The position numbers were made by a program, and so were the translations under genes. Shown here in pieces: positions 44,150-56,817 of a DNA stretch of 64,000 nucleotides. The stretch's first letter is position 1. Each line of letters opens with the position of its first letter. The notes below the pieces were generated by a model. That model was not told the DNA's origin and did no database searches. It saw only the letters and a list, made by a program, of their open reading frames with translations. The DNA lies in the NCBI GenBank assembly GCA_006176705.1, contig QRFJ01000054.1, positions 3,138,153 to 3,202,152 on the forward strand, read 5' to 3'. Source of the DNA: Cocos nucifera. Taxonomy: Eukaryota > Streptophyta > Magnoliopsida > Arecales > Arecaceae.

Positions 44150-44840
44150 ATCGTCCTTATATTTTAACTCCATACAATCAAGATGGTGATCGAACTACTA
44201 CTGTGGTAGAGCCTTAATGAACGAGTCTGCTATGTTGTTCTTTGTGTTTCCTTGTTCAATGACTACATCTTGTTTCTCGATTATTTCTCAAACGAGATGG
44301 AAGCGTCTCAGAATATGCTTGGATTTATGATGAGACTTGGTTCCTTTGCTTGAGCAACCGCTCCAGTATTATCACAGTAAAGTGCTACTGGGTTCTCAAT
44401 CTCGAAAATCACATCCAATTCAGTGATGAACTTCTTCATCCAGACAGTTTTCTTGGCGGCTTCACTTACAGTTATGTATTCTACCTCAGTGGTTGAGTCA
44501 GCTACAATCGGCTACTTGGTACTCTTTCAACTCACTGCTCCGTTATTCAGAGTAAAAACATATCCTAAAATGGATTTACAATCATCTGGGTCTGATTGAA
44601 AACTAGAATCAGAATGTTCTAGTTTAAGATTAGATCCATCACATACTAGAAAAATATCCTTAGTCCTCAAGTATTTAAGAATATGTTTTACAGCTTCTCA
44701 ATGATCCTCTCCTGGATCAGCCTGAAATCTACTAGCTATGCCTAAAGCATAAGCAACATCAGATCTGATACATAACATGGCATACATTATTGATCCTACA
44801 GCCGAAGCATAAGGAATAGAACTCATTCTATTTCTTTCTT
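44150..44840 (-). pseudogene. H RNase H remnant
   Basis: Copia RNase H in reverse. The segment with GYVFTLNNGAVS (about 44550), the ADSTTEVEYI block (about 44500) and LYCDNTGAVAQAKE (about 44385) carry the acidic positions. Stops interrupt it. It leads into the RT remnant at higher coordinates. Confidence 0.75.
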
Positions 44841-44848
44841 TAGGTATC

Positions 44849-45760
44849 TTAGGAGGCATCTTGATGTATGCCTTGACTCATGGGCAAGTAACCTCTTTTA
44901 CTCCCATCCATACTGAACTTTTTCAGTATTAAGTTAATGTACCTAGGCTGGGACAAGCCTAGCATCCTCTTAGATCTATTTCTATAGATCTTTATTCCAA
45001 GTATATAGGATGCTTCTCTCAAGTCTTTTATAGAAAACTTATTTGATAGCCATAACTTGACTGATTGTAACATTGGGATATCATTCCCAATGAGTATGTC
45101 ATCTACATATAGAACCAAGAAAACTATGGCACTCCCACTAGTCTTCTTGTACACACATGGTTCATCCACATTCTTGATGAAGCCAAACTCTTTGACTGTA
45201 ACATCAAAACAAATGTTCCAACTTCTTAAAGCTTGCTTTAATCCATAAATGGATCTCTTAAGCTTGCATACCTGATTTGGTCTCTCACTTGAGACAAATC
45301 CCTCTAATTGTGACATGTAGACCTCAAGAAAACTATTAAGGAAGACGGTGTTCACATCCATTTGCCATATTTCATAATCATAGTATGCTACTATGGCAAG
45401 TATAATCTAAATAGATTTAAGCATGGCAACAGGTGAAAATATTTCATCATAATCCATACCATGTTTTTATCTGAAACCCTTAGCCACCAATCTGACTTTA
45501 TAGGTTTCAACTTGACCATCCGCTCCAATCTTTTTCTTATAGACCTATTTGCATCCAATAGGGTTCACACCTTCTGATGCATCCACCAAAATCCATACTT
45601 TGTTGGCATACATGGAATCCATTTTGAATTGCATGGCAGCCTGCCATTTGTCTGAGTTCCTACTCATGACAGCTTCCGTATAGGTCAGAGGTTCGCCATT
45701 CTCAATGATTTTGGCTTCATTATTGAAATAATGAGCCCATACCTCATAGGTGCATGTCGC
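44849..45760 (-). pseudogene. H reverse transcriptase remnant
   Basis: The longest open part is 45361-44849 (170 residues). It includes QMDVNTVFLNSFL, the IYGLKQALRSW block and the catalytic LYVDDIL (about 45105), so both catalytic aspartates remain. Upstream parts at 45760-45362 show KARLVAKG-like sequence with shifts and stops. Not functional. Confidence 0.85.
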
Positions 45761-45858
45761 ACTCTATCAGACCTTCGGATAGGAGTTGTGTTCTAATTCT
45801 TCCCTATTTATATGTTCACTTGGATGAGAAATTTTTATTTGTTTTTCTTTTAACTTCA

Positions 45859-46730
45859 TTAAGTACAATGTTTCTCCCATTGCCTCTTTCTAGGATAAAC
45901 TTTCTCCATGAAAGTAGCATGCCTACTTACAAATACCTTTTGTTCAGTAGGATGGTAGAATAAATATCCCATACTATCTCTAGGATATCCTACAAATAGA
46001 CATCTATCTGCTCTAGCATCAAGCTTATCCCCAAAATTTCTTTTGACGTATGCCGGACAAACCCATATCTTAAGATACTTAAGATTATATTTCTTACCTC
46101 TCCATATCTCATATGGAATGCTAGATACAGACATAGAAGGTACTCTATTCAAGGTGTATACTGCGGTCTCTAGGCATGACCCCAGAAAGATAGATAATTC
46201 CATGAAGCACATCATGAACCGTACCATATATAATAAAGTACGATTCCTCCTTTTGGCTATCCCATTTAACTATAGTGTATAAGAAGGGGTCCATTCAAAG
46301 AGAATGCTCTTTACTTTAAGATAGTCTAGAAATTCACTGGATCAGTATTCTCCTCCCCGATCAGATAGAAGGATTTTTATACTTTTTTCAGTTTGTTTCT
46401 CGACCATACATTGATACTCTTTAAATTTATCGAAGGCTTCATATTTGTGTTTCATAAGATACACATCCAAGCCTAAATAAATCATCAGTGAATATTATAA
46501 AATAAGAATATTCTCCTTTGGCTTGAGTTGTCATAAGACCACATACATCTATATGTACTAGTCTTAATAACTCACTTATCTTCTCTCTTACGTTTTTTAT
46601 TTTCATCAATATGAAATATATTATCATCCAAACATAGAGTCAATACACCATTGTTAAAAATGTCAAAACATATTATTTCATTAGAATATTTAATCGAGCA
46701 ATCTCGGCTCGTTACATCAAGACTATAATC
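45859..46730 (-). pseudogene. H integrase remnant
   Basis: The frame 46227-45859 (122 residues) is the C-terminal half, with YEIWRGKKYNLKYLKIWVC and CLFVGYPRDSMGY. The core part at 46627-46439 shows LVHIDVCGLM and YFIIFTDD, which carry the first Asp. Further stops separate them. Assigned to copia by its place before RT. Confidence 0.8.
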
Positions 46731-47060
46731 TTATTTTAATAATAAGGATATAGATACAATATTTCTAATGATCTTGGGTATATAATAATAATTTGTCAGC
46801 TCTAAGATCTTCCCAGAAGGTAACTTCAAGATGTTTGTTCCTACAGCTTCCGCTTGGATAGACTCTCCTCTAACGCCATAGAGCTCGAAGCCATCCTTCT
46901 TCAAACTCCTAATTTTCTGCAGCCCCTGCAAAGATTTGTAGATATAAAAACCGCAGCCGATATCCAATACCCAAGAGTTTGAAATGGAAGAATTTAATGA
47001 TAATATTGTATGTATCTCATACATACCTTTTGGTACATTATTTGCACCAATCTTCATAGT
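46731..47060 (-). pseudogene. H protease and pre-integrase remnant
   Basis: 108 residues. The protease site reads SWVLDIGCGFYIYK near 46965-46925, where the usual triad is Asp-Thr/Ser-Gly; Asp and Gly remain. It then has ILKLPSGKILEL and a Tyr-Tyr-Tyr-Ile-Pro segment typical of the stretch after the protease. Confidence 0.75.
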
Positions 47061-47099
47061 TGCAAGGTAAGCCTCGCAATTCCTCTTCTAATGACCTGC

Positions 47100-47842
47100 C
47101 TTACCACAATGAAAGCAGATTATCTATCCGGAGGCCTTCTTTTCCTTCTTATTTATGCCACCTTTAAGGTTCAGCCTTCTCTTAGAATCCTTTTTGCTTG
47201 CCTTCTCTTGGAGATCCCATCTATAAGAAAAAGAAGAGCTTTATCCTTCTTGATATGGCTCTCTACTGTTTTTAACATATTTAACAGCTCAGGCAAGAAA
47301 GTATTCAGTTTGTTCATGTAATAGTTCATGATAAACTGAGAAAATGATTTTAGAAGTGATTGCAGGATTAGATCCTGACTTAACTTCTCATCCATGATAA
47401 AACCTAATTGACCTAATCGAGTGATCAGATCAATTACCATTAACACATGGTCTTGCATGGATGAACCCTCTGCCATCCTGACATAGAATAACTACTTAGA
47501 TATCTCATATCTAGCAGTCCTACTCTGTTCTCCATAAAGCTCTTTTAAATTAAGCAATATGAACTCAGTATCCATGCCATCATGTTGCCTCTATAATTCA
47601 TTACTCATGGAGGCAAGTATGATGCATTTGACAGTAAGAGAATTATTTTGCCACATCTTGTATGTAGACTTTTTTTCCTCTATGGCATCTTCCCCTAATG
47701 GCTCAGGATCAGGGGCATCAAAAATATAGAAGATTTTCTCTTGACTGAGTACCATTTTTAAATTTCTCAGCCAATCCACATAATTAGGATCGATCAATTT
47801 ATTTGAGTCCAATATACCACGCAGTAAAGGTGAAGAAGCCAT
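47100..47842 (-). pseudogene. H gag remnant
   Basis: Starts at ATG 47842 (MASSPLLRGILDSNKL) and runs to about 47100. The UBN2-like gag core is visible, with YVDWLRNLKMVL and later MQDHVLMVIDLITRLGQLGF. A frame break lies near 47591 and more stops follow near 47480. The zinc-knuckle region about 47120-47060 is degraded. Confidence 0.8.
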
Positions 47843-48957
47843 TTAATCTACATAATAAAGAACATTACATAAGCAAACAACTCATGATGACATACACAAT
47901 TAAATTATAATTTTAATTTAATTATCTCCCACTATTTTATCGAATATCATAACCCTCTACTATGATAATCGAAAAACCCTAATTGATTTTTTTAGTGGGA
48001 TTGAGATCCTAATTCCTTATAAAAGATCTTGTGTTAGCACAACAAATCTTTCATAAATTCAAGGTAGGAAACTCTTTTCAATTGCATCTCATACAATTCT
48101 GAATATAATCCTGACCTCTAAAATATTAATAGCCTTGTGTTTGCACAACAAATTATAATATTTTAGTTAAGTATGACCCTTCATTTCTATACAATCAAAA
48201 TGGAATATAACTGCTCTTATGGTTACACAACAATGCAGTATATCCAAAATGCCGTAAGCATCAATATGCACTAGAATAATATTACATCAGTCTCCATAAT
48301 AGATCTTGTGGTTGCATAACAAACCTAATATGGTTCGTGACATAATAATGACCTAGTATGAAGGAAGGCCTTAATGTAGTGAATATAACACTAAGCACCC
48401 CAATCTAAAATTAAATTAATCCAATCGGCCAGATAAGTGAGAGAGCTGGTCCCTTCGTTACTTGCCTTAGACACCAATAAATTGGCTAGGTTAGACAACG
48501 GAACTAATTAGAAACCACGTTCTCTTTACTAATCATGAACCACTTTCCTAAATACCGATCGATCAATTAGACATCCAAACTGGTTCTGCTATCGGTTAAT
48601 TACACTACAACTTAATATAATTTTTATAGAGGGCTTTACCCGGTCTCTATGCACATTCTAATCAAAATATATAACATACATGAATTGATCATATCAATCA
48701 TAACAAATATTTTTATTCATATACACACATTAGCATATATCATCATTTTAGGACAACCATCATCACATAGTGAACATTTGCCACTATACCAGAGCAACCT
48801 TACAAAATGGTATACATCATAATCTAATTATGAATAATTAAACATGATCACATCACATTAATAACATGCTAATCATATCAAACATGATCATATCATATTT
48901 ACAATATTGCCATTAATATATAAACATAACAATATATGATTTAATCTAATAAGGGTT
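47843..48957. other. H leader
   Basis: AT-rich non-coding DNA between gag and the PBS, with no coding signal. Confidence 0.6.
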
Positions 48958-48969
48958 GCTCTAATACCA
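48958..48969 (-). promoter_or_regulatory. H primer binding site
   Basis: Minus strand TGGTATTAGAGC, one change from the initiator methionine tRNA complement, one base inside the 5' LTR. Confidence 0.85.
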
Positions 48970-48970
48970 C

Positions 48971-49074
48971 TGTAGGGTTTAGTGTACAGGATGGAAGCAT
49001 AAATTTTAAAGCAAAATTATGAAATCATAAAACCAAACCTAAACCCTAGGGCCTTCTTATTAGAATTTAAATCA
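48971..49074 (-). repeat. H 5' LTR, inner 104 bases
   Basis: Matches 41667-41770 (start TGTAGGGTTTAGTG). It is separated from the rest of the LTR (57917-60291) by gypsy I. Confidence 0.9.
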
Positions 49075-50066
49075 TGTTGACGCAGAAATTGGTCGTCGCC
49101 GGAGTCCGCCAGAGTTGACGTCGATGAGGTCGCCGCCGGGGACCTGCAAAACAAAGTCTGGCTCGGAGCCGATGAGGGGTGGCTTCGGCAAGACCCTCCG
49201 ACGCTCAAGTCAGTTCCCGTCAACAGGAATGGAATGCTCAGTAGAGTATAGAGGAAGAGAAAAGGGTTTTCAGAACCTGGGCTAAGGGTATCCGGAGGGT
49301 CCTTTTTATAGAGGGAGCTTGTTGTAACCGCCTTGATTAATGAGCGTCGTAACTGTCCTGATTAATGTCGGTCGTTATTGCTGATCGTTATTGCCGATAG
49401 TTATTGCCGATAAATGCCGATCGTTATTGCCGATCATTATTGTCGTGTAACCGTAGCGAGATCCCCTACAGTAATCCATCATAAGGAGTTCGGCCATTGA
49501 GAAGCTCGTCCACTGAAAAAGTCTGTAGGGAGCCCAGCTTCCTTAGAAGCTCGGTCGTTGGAGAAATCCGCGCGGAGTCCGACTTCCGTATAAGCTCGAT
49601 CGCTGGAGGGTTCCGTAAGAAGTCCGGCTTTCTTAGAAGCTCGGCCCGAAAGGAAGCTTTAGGGGGAGTTCGGCTCCTGCAGGCGCTGGCTGTAACGACG
49701 CGGAGACAGTTCAGCTTTTGCAGGAGTCTGACTGAAGCTCGGCGATTGAGTAATCAGAAGTAGTTTGGCAGCTAAGTAGTTCGGCCCGCTGCCGACTGCT
49801 GAGGAGTTCGGGCGCTGGTTGTCCGAATGAGCTTGACCGGCCGAAAGAATGGTCGCTTGAGGAGTTCGGCCGCTGGGAGTATGAAGCTCGGCCGCTTGAG
49901 AGTTCGATCGGTTTGAAGGACTTCGGCTGAGGTCTGGCCGCTGAGAAGTTCGGCCGGATGTAGGAGTTCGGCTAACACGCGTCTGCTGAGGCTCTTCCAT
50001 GGCTATTGACCGCATCAGGCTGGGCGCCGAACTTGACTTTGGCAGGAGCGGGATTTATCCCCAACA
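49075..50066 (-). repeat. I 3' LTR
   Basis: 992 bp, matches 56950-57916. It has a TATA-like box on the minus strand near 49306-49313 and an extra run of GTTATTGCCGAT-type repeats at 49370-49440 that is shorter in the partner. Confidence 0.9.
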
Positions 50067-50083
50067 CTAGCCCCCCACTCCCG
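50067..50083 (-). promoter_or_regulatory. I polypurine tract
   Basis: On the minus strand GAGTGGGGGGCTAG lies directly before the 3' LTR. Confidence 0.75.
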
Positions 50084-50370
50084 AGTTCGAAACTCGAAGG
50101 AAGGGAGTGCAGACAAGGCGACTGCCGAAGTTTTCTTCCGAACTTCGTATCGGTCCATGTCGAAGTTCGAGGGAGATTTCATCTCTGGCTAAAGTCGATG
50201 CTGAAGTTGAGGCTCCCTAGCCGAGGTTGATTCGGTCAAAAATCCTACCTCTCACCGAGGTCGAAGTCGGCACTCTTCAGCCGAGGTCAGCCTAGTCGCT
50301 CGGAGGAGACCTTATTTAATCGAGGTTGATAGGATCGCTCGGCTTATCTCCTCTGGCTGAGGTTGATGTT

Positions 50371-50990
50371 GCTCGCGTTAGGACGAGGTCTTCCTCCTGT
50401 TCCTAACGGGCTGTGGGGGCACATGCGGACCGTCGTCCGAGCTCTCCCCCCATCTCGTCTAAGGTGAACGAGGCCTTCGACTTTGCTCGCGTTAGGACGA
50501 GGTTCTCCTCCTGTTCCTAACGGGCTGTGGGGGCACATGCGGACCGTCGTCCGAGCCTTCTCCCCCCATCTCGTCTAAGGTGAACGAGGCCTTCGACTTT
50601 GCTCGCGTTAGGACGAGGTCTTCCTCCTGTTCCTAACGGGCTGTGGGGGCACATGCGGACCGTCGTCCGAGCCTTCTCCCCCCATCTCGTCTAAGGTGAA
50701 CGAGGCCTTCGACTTTGCTCGCGTTAGGACGAGGTCTTCCTCCTGTTCCTAACGGGCTGTGGGGGCACATGCGGACCGTCGTCCGAGCTTCTCCCCCCAT
50801 CTCGTCTAAGGTGAACGAGGCCTTCGACTTTGCTCGCGTTAGGACGAGGTCTTCCTCCTGTTCCTAACGGGCTGTGGGGGCACATGCGGACCGTCGTCCG
50901 AGCTTCTCCCCCCATCTCGTCTAAGGTGAACGAGGCATTCGACTTCTCTCGACACGGGGGAGACCTGCTTTAGGGGTCTCGCGCTTAGGA
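50371..50990. repeat. Five-copy 113-117 bp tandem repeat with hairpin
   Basis: Units start at 50371, 50484, 50601, 50717 and 50832, and a degenerate end copy is near 50985. Each unit begins GCTCGCGTTAGGACGAGG and contains an inverted repeat GTTAGGA / TCCTAAC with an inner GAGG / CCTC pair and a TGT bulge, the same fold as the single hairpin at 27214-27250. It lies downstream of integrase on the coding strand. Short ORFs here (MCPHSPLGTGG repeats) are by-products. Confidence 0.95.
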
Positions 50991-51078
50991 CGAGGTTTCC
51001 TCCTGTTCCTAACGCGGCGACTATTGGCTGCTCCGCTATTCGGAGCTTTGCGGATTTCGTTCAAAAACCAAAAATGTG

Positions 51079-52170
51079 TCAGAGCAAAGAAATTTTTTTT
51101 TGAAGGAAATTTATTGATGATACATCCTCAGATTTTCTGAGTTCCATGGTCGGGGAAGCATTATCCCTCCGAGTTCCTTCAGGCGATAGGTTCCGGGTCG
51201 GATAACTTCCGTCACCTTCGTACGGACCTTCCCAATTTGGGGCGAGCTTCCCTTGACTCTGAGGCTGAGTGACAGCGGCTCGTCGGAGCACTAAGTCCCC
51301 CACTCTGAACGTCTTGCTTTTAACCCTGGAGTTGTAGTACCGAGCCACCTTCTGTTTATAGGCTGACATCCGGATGCGGGCTTCCTCCCTCTTTTCTTCC
51401 AGAAGGTCGAGGTTGACTCTGAGGTCTTGGGGGTTGTGCTGCTCATTGAAGCCCACGACTCGTGCAGAAGGGAGCTTAAGCTCGAACCGGGATAACTGCC
51501 TCAGTACCGAAGGCCAAAGCGAAGGGTGTTTCTCCAGTTGGCACCCTCTGAGTAGTTCGGTATGCCCAGAGGACATGGTAGAGTTCGTCCACCCAGGCCC
51601 CTTTTGCCTTATCGAGTCTCGCTTTGATTCCTTGTAGCAAGGTCCGGTTGGTTATCTCAGCTTCTCCCATTAGCCTGCGGATGAGCCACAGAAGGTGAAG
51701 CGGTGGGAGATGTTTAATCCTTCACAGAACTCGGCGAAACCTAGCCCCGGCGAACTGTCGCCCATTATCGGTTATGAGGGTTCGGGGCAGGCCGAACCGG
51801 CAAACTAATGACTTCCAAACAAAGTCCTGTACCTTGGCCTCGGTAATTTTCGCGAGTGGTTCAGCTTCGACCCACTTGGTGAAAGTAGTCAATCGCGACC
51901 AAGGAGGAACTTCCGCTTGTCCCGACGCTGTTGGGAAGGGGCCGAGTATGTCCATTCCCCATTGCGCAAACGGCCAGGGTGAATTGAGCGGAGTGAGTTC
52001 GGATGCCGGCCGCCTCTGCACACTAGGCATTTTTCTGGCAGCGGTCGCACCTCTTTACGTATTCCACAGAATCGCGAAATAAGGTCGGCCAGTAATACCC
52101 TTGCCGAAGTAGCTTTTGCGACAAAGATCCTTGCTCCTATGTGGCTTCCGCAAAGTCCTTCGTGCACATC
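51079..52170 (-). pseudogene. I integrase remnant
   Basis: Gypsy integrase in reverse. The zinc-binding part is near 52167-52020. The core has WGMDILGPFPTASG (about 51960, first Asp) and LITDNGRQFAG (about 51780, second Asp). The frame then shifts and continues with KAKGAWVDELYHVLWAYRTT (about 51600) and ETPFALAFGTEAVIP. The C-terminal domain (51470-51120) has LRRAAVTQPQSQGKLAPNWEG. The frame changes at several places. Confidence 0.85.
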
Positions 52171-52229
52171 CCATAGTGCGATGTTGGCCTCTGAAGGGTC
52201 GGAGGCATCTCAACAACGGGAGGGAGTAC

Positions 52230-53250
52230 GACCTTTTATATAGCTTGCCTTCGTATAAGACGTAGCGGGAGGCCTTGATTCCTGAGCTTCCGAGCTTCTT
52301 TTCGGTCGTGAGGAAGAACCCCCTTCTTTAAGGTAGGCGACCAATGGGTCGATCCAGCTGGGCTCGAATTCCGTCTGTAGGATGGCCTGAGGTTCCTTCC
52401 GTGGTCGGGCACTTCAGAGTTTCCAGAAACACTTCTTTTGGTAGTTCGGCCGGAGGCAGAAGTGGCCAGTTTGGAGAGAAAATCGGCTCTTGCATTTTCT
52501 GTCCTTGGGATGTGCCGAATGTCCAAAGCTGTCGAAGGCCGGGGTCAAACTTCTTCACCTTCCCGAGGTATCATCACCATGCTTTCCTCTCCGCGCTTCG
52601 TAAGTTGCCGCCGAACTTGGCCGACCACCAGTTGGGAATCACTATAGACTCGAAGCCGATCCCACTTTTAGCTTCCTTGGCTATCTGCAATCCCGGCAAT
52701 CAGTGCTTCATATTCGGCTTCCCATTGTTGGTAGTGGGAAACTCGAAGCGCAGCGCATACTCGGCGACGACTCCCTCGGGGCTGAACCAAGGACCAGCCC
52801 TGCACCAGGCTCCAGCTAGAGTTGGATGAGCCATCCACGTGCAGAACCCAGGCGCCTTCAGAGAGGTCGGCGCCTTTCCTTCAGGGGAAGCTTCGACCGC
52901 CATGGCTCGGCTTCGTCAAAGGGCTCGGTCTTGCCTTTGATGTCTGTCTCGCTTGATTCAAGCTTCGGCTTCGTCTGGAATGGTGCATTCCAGCACAAAA
53001 TCCGCCAGTATCTGAGCCTTGATCGATGGTCCTGGGTCCGGTAGTTGATGTCGAACTCCGTGAGCTCGATTGCCCATTTGGCGATTCTTTCCTGAAGCGT
53101 CTGCTCGGTGGAAGAACTGGCTTTTATTGGTTGGTCCGTGAGGACCGTTATGGTGTGCTCCTGAAAGTAAGGTCGGAGCCTCCTGGCAGCAATTACGAAG
53201 ACAGTAAGCCAATTTTTCTATCTTAGGAGTATCCTGGTCTCCGCGTCCCT
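52230..53250 (-). pseudogene. I RNase H domains remnant
   Basis: The first RNase H, joined to RT, is visible near 53200-53020 (IAKWAIELTEFDINY). A second RNase H-like domain follows near 52903-52590, with a His-Val-Asp-Gly-Ser-Ser segment (about 52840) and YALRFEFPTTNN (about 52750). This second domain is a known mark of Tat elements. The part 52560-52230 is the linker to integrase, with ENARADFLSKLA (about 52500). Several shifts are present. Confidence 0.75.
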
Positions 53251-53259
53251 CAGGACTCG

Positions 53260-54200
53260 GCTCACGTAGTAGATCGGTTGTTGCGTCCTTTGCATCTTCC
53301 CTGAACCAGGACAGCCGCCAGGGCCATTGAGGAGACAGCTAGGTACAGGAGCAATTCCCTTCTCCAGGTTCAGGGCTTTGCCAGCAGCGGGGGCGCGTCG
53401 AGGTAGTTTTTGAGCTCCTCGAATGCTTGTTTGACACTCCGCTGTCCAGCTGAAAAATCCTTTCGGTCGCCTGAAGGACCTCGGAAGAAGGGCATGGCAA
53501 CCGCTCAGCCGACCTTGAGACAAAGCGGTTCAGGGACGCCACCTTTCCCGGCCAAGGCGCTGAACTTCCTTGAATCGTCTTTCGAGTGGTCATCTTCTCG
53601 AATAGGCTCGGATTTTCTCGGGATTTGCCTCGATTCCATGTCTCGACACCATGAACCCAAAAAATTTTCCGGAGGTCACGCCAAAGGCGCATTTGGTCGG
53701 GTTCAACTTCATCTTGTGCTTCCTGAAGCGCACCGAAGGTCTTCTTCAAGGTCGGCGAGGTGGTCTGCTGAAGGCTCGGCTTTTGACGAGCATGTCATCT
53801 ACGTACACCTCCATGTTGCGGCCGATCTGCTCCCTTGAAAACCTTATTGACCAAGCGCTGGTACGTTGGCTCCTGCATTCTTGAGTCCAAAAGGCATGAC
53901 CTTGTAACAATAAAGACCTCGGTTAGTGAATGAAGGCTGTTTTTTTCTTCGTCTTCAGGCGCCATGCGTATCTGGTTGTAACCAGAAAAGGCGTCCATAA
54001 AGGTGAGGAAACTCATGACCCGAGGTTGCATCCACCAACTGATCGATCCTGGGCAGGGGGTAGCTATCCTTTGGACAAGGCCTTTGTTCAGCTTTTTGAA
54101 GTCGACGCACATCCTCCACTTATTGTTTGCTTTTCTTGACAAGAACCACGTTCGAAACCCAGGTCGGGTAGTTGAACTTCCCGGATTAGTCCGGCTTTGA
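53260..54200 (-). pseudogene. I reverse transcriptase remnant
   Basis: Frame 54142-53795 includes WRMCVDFKKLNKG and TFMDAFSGYNQI, the first catalytic Asp block. The second block with a Tyr-Val-Asp-Asp motif lies near 53810-53790 in another frame. LNPTKCAFGV- and GKFFGFMVSRHGIEANP-like segments (53710-53630) and later QQPIYYVSRVL (about 53270) complete RT and connection. Broken by shifts. Confidence 0.85.
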
Positions 54201-54439
54201 GGAGTTTATCTACTTCTTCAGCGATCCGCTTTCTGTCTCTCCGAGGGCATTGTTGGCGTAGTTTTTCTCTTACCGGGTCGGTGTTTTGGGTCGACGGCCA
54301 GCCGATGTTCCATGAACCTCAACGGCGTCGATTCCTGGCATATCCGCTGGGGTCCCAAGGCGAAGACGTCCGCATTCCTTCTGAGGAAAGCGACGAGCTG
54401 CTCCCTAACCTCGGCCGCCAGGTTGGAGCCGATCTGCAC

Positions 54440-55000
54440 CATCATGCTCCCGAGCTTCCATCATTTAAGGACACAGAGGACGAGGTCCTTCTGCAGGCTT
54501 CAGCTCCGTTCTTCAGTGAGGTCGTCGCGGACGTCCAGTCCATCAACAAGGTACAGGGTCGGGCCGGTCTCCCCCGCGCAAGGGCGATCGAGTAGCAGTA
54601 CTTTGCCAGGGCCTGGTCTCCTCTGACCTCGCCGAATCCCATGGCTCGTCGGGAACTTTCATCTTTAAGTAGTAAGGTTGACACTACCGCCCGTAGTGCA
54701 TTTAGGCCAGGGTCGGCCCAAGGATTGCATTATAGGCGGACGGGGTCTTCACGACCAGGAAAGTCGACCCGCGCCTTGGCCAATTTTGGGTGCTTGGCCC
54801 TGCCGCTACCGTCCAAAGTCACCATGCCTTCGACCGGTAACGGCGTGCCAGGCAAATCCTACCAGGGGGGAATTCATCAGGCCCTAAGCGGGTCGTCAGG
54901 TAGGGACATTTTTGAAGAAGGCATCGTAAAACAATATGTCCGCCGAACTTCCATTATCCACCAGAAACGCGGCGTACATCATAATCAGCAATATTCAAAG
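54440..55000 (-). pseudogene. I aspartic protease remnant
   Basis: The active-site segment reads LVDNGSSADILFYD near 54965-54925, so the Asp and Gly of the triad remain. Downstream, around 54735-54600, are the segments leading to RALRAVVST and GEVRGDQ, as in G1. The 54684-54442 frame covers the linker to RT. A frame change falls between active site and the rest. Confidence 0.75.
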
Positions 55001-55060
55001 AGATTACAACCGCGTCGTTATGTGGAAATCGGATCCCTGGGCGTCTGCCTCGGTGAAGGT

Positions 55061-56817
55061 CTACGGGCTCCGATGGTCCTCTGCTTCTTCATCGATCCTT
55101 CGGAACCTGCTGGCCTTTCCCCTTGCTGAGGTCCTCCTAAGATAGGTGTTGAATGACGCCAAGAGGCGGCCGATCCTCCTGCCGGTTTTTCCCCACTTTG
55201 GCGGCAACATTCTCGGCCGATCTTCCCGCTCCTTTAGGTTGTCTTTGCAAAGAAATCGGCCAAGTCCTGCCTCCGCCTGGACGAGCTCCTCGATTTCGTC
55301 CTGGAGCTGGATGCACTCCTCAGGTATCGTGACCGTGGTCACGGTGGTAAAGGCAGAACTTGTTGGGGTTGCGCTTTTCTGGGATGGGAACGCATTCTCT
55401 CTGGTCTTGGAAGTCGTTCTCGGATCTCCATCAGAACTTGAGTCTTCGGGGTGTTAAGGGGGGTGTAGTTGTGAAATCGTCGTCGTCGGGGAGAACTTCG
55501 GCGCTGAGGAGAACCTCGACGCGTCCTTCCGTCAGGGCTTCCCCGCTTTCGAGCTTGAGGAGAAGTTCGGGCTTGCTCACGACCAGGGAGAGTTCGAAAA
55601 CGCGGCTGAGCTTCAGTCCGCTTCCTTTCTTCGGCGGATCTATCTAGCCTGCCGATTAGCCGCTTGCCGCTGACTTCGCCGTCCTTAGCCTCGAAAGCCT
55701 CCTCTGCCCGGGCATAACTTTCGGCCCGAGCCAGCATGTCGGCAAAGTCCCTGGGAGGCTTCTTTTCCAGGGAGAACAATAGATCGTTCTTCTGAAGGCC
55801 GCTTTTGAGAGCGGCCATGGCGACCGACTTGGTCCATGGTCCCGGACCTTCTAGCGCAGCAGTATTAAACCGAAAAATGACGTAAGCCCGGATGGATTCC
55901 CCCTCTTTCTTGCCTGATGGCCATTAGGGAGTCCGAACTTCGCGTGGGCCGCCGACTACTGACGAAGTGGGCCGCGAATTGTTGACTCATTTGGTCGAAA
56001 CGACAAGGATGGTACTCGGCTTGAAGCGCCGAGTACCAATTCCTGGCCGCTCCTTTAAGAGTAGAGGGGAAAGCCCGGCACAAGGATGGCGTCTGGCGCG
56101 CCATGGAGCAGCATCGTCGTCCGGAAGGCTTCCAAATGGTCGACCGGGTCGGTGGTCCCATCATAGCTCTCGAAAATGTGGGAGCTTGAAGTTCGGCGGG
56201 ACCGGTTCCTGCATGAATTTTCTGTGAGAAAGGAGGGTCGGTTCGGATCTCATTACCGTATGAGGAGGGAGCATGGCGGAGTTCTTCGATTCGTCGGCTC
56301 ATTTCTAAGAGCCTTCGATCCAGAAGATCTTCACGGTCTCTTATCTCCAAAGTCTTCCTACTGAATGGATGCAAAGCTTCTCCCTGGGACGAGCTGCGAT
56401 CCGAACAAGGGCTCTCCTTCCGTTGCCTTCCTTTTTCGGGGATTGGAGGTCGGGTAGCCCATGTCGATTGCCTCTGGACTGGACCACACAGCTCTGGAGA
56501 ATCCTGCGCCGGTTGAACTGGTACGGCGGCCTGCTGGTGCATGGCCTGCACCGCCTGAACTGCCTCAGTGAGGCCACGAACCTGCTGGACGAGCAGGTTG
56601 AACTGTTCAGCGTCTACCGCGGCCACAGACCGATCCTGGACCGCCGGGGCTGGAGCGGTAGCGGACGGACCCGGACGGGATCGGGCCGCAGAGGCTGCCG
56701 ATCGCCGGGTTGCAGAATGAGCCTGGGTCACCGGGGCTGGAGCAGGAGTGGACGGACTCGAACGGGATCGGGCTGCGGAGGCCGCCGATCTCCGGGTGGA
56801 GGCTCTCTTGGGGGCAT
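55061..56817 (-). pseudogene. I gag remnant
   Basis: Starts at ATG 56817, but the ATG is one base out of phase with the rest of gag. The main frame (56731-55865, 288 residues) has EQFNLLVQQVRGLTEAVQAV, then a shift, then STLKGAARNWYSALQ and FDQMSQQFAAHFVSSRRP (capsid-like core). It continues at 55818-55339 (ALKSGLQKNDLLFSLEKKPP and ADMLARAESYARAEEAFEAK). The knuckle region lies near 55342-55250 (PEECIQLQDEIEELV). An in-frame 87-bp duplication lies at 56644-56818. Confidence 0.85.

Noticed and set aside
50344..50915. Repeated MCPHSPLGTGG ORFs
   Set aside because: By-products of the 115-bp tandem repeat.
50371..50990. CRISPR-like array
   Set aside because: Units are contiguous, without unique spacers, inside a plant retrotransposon.
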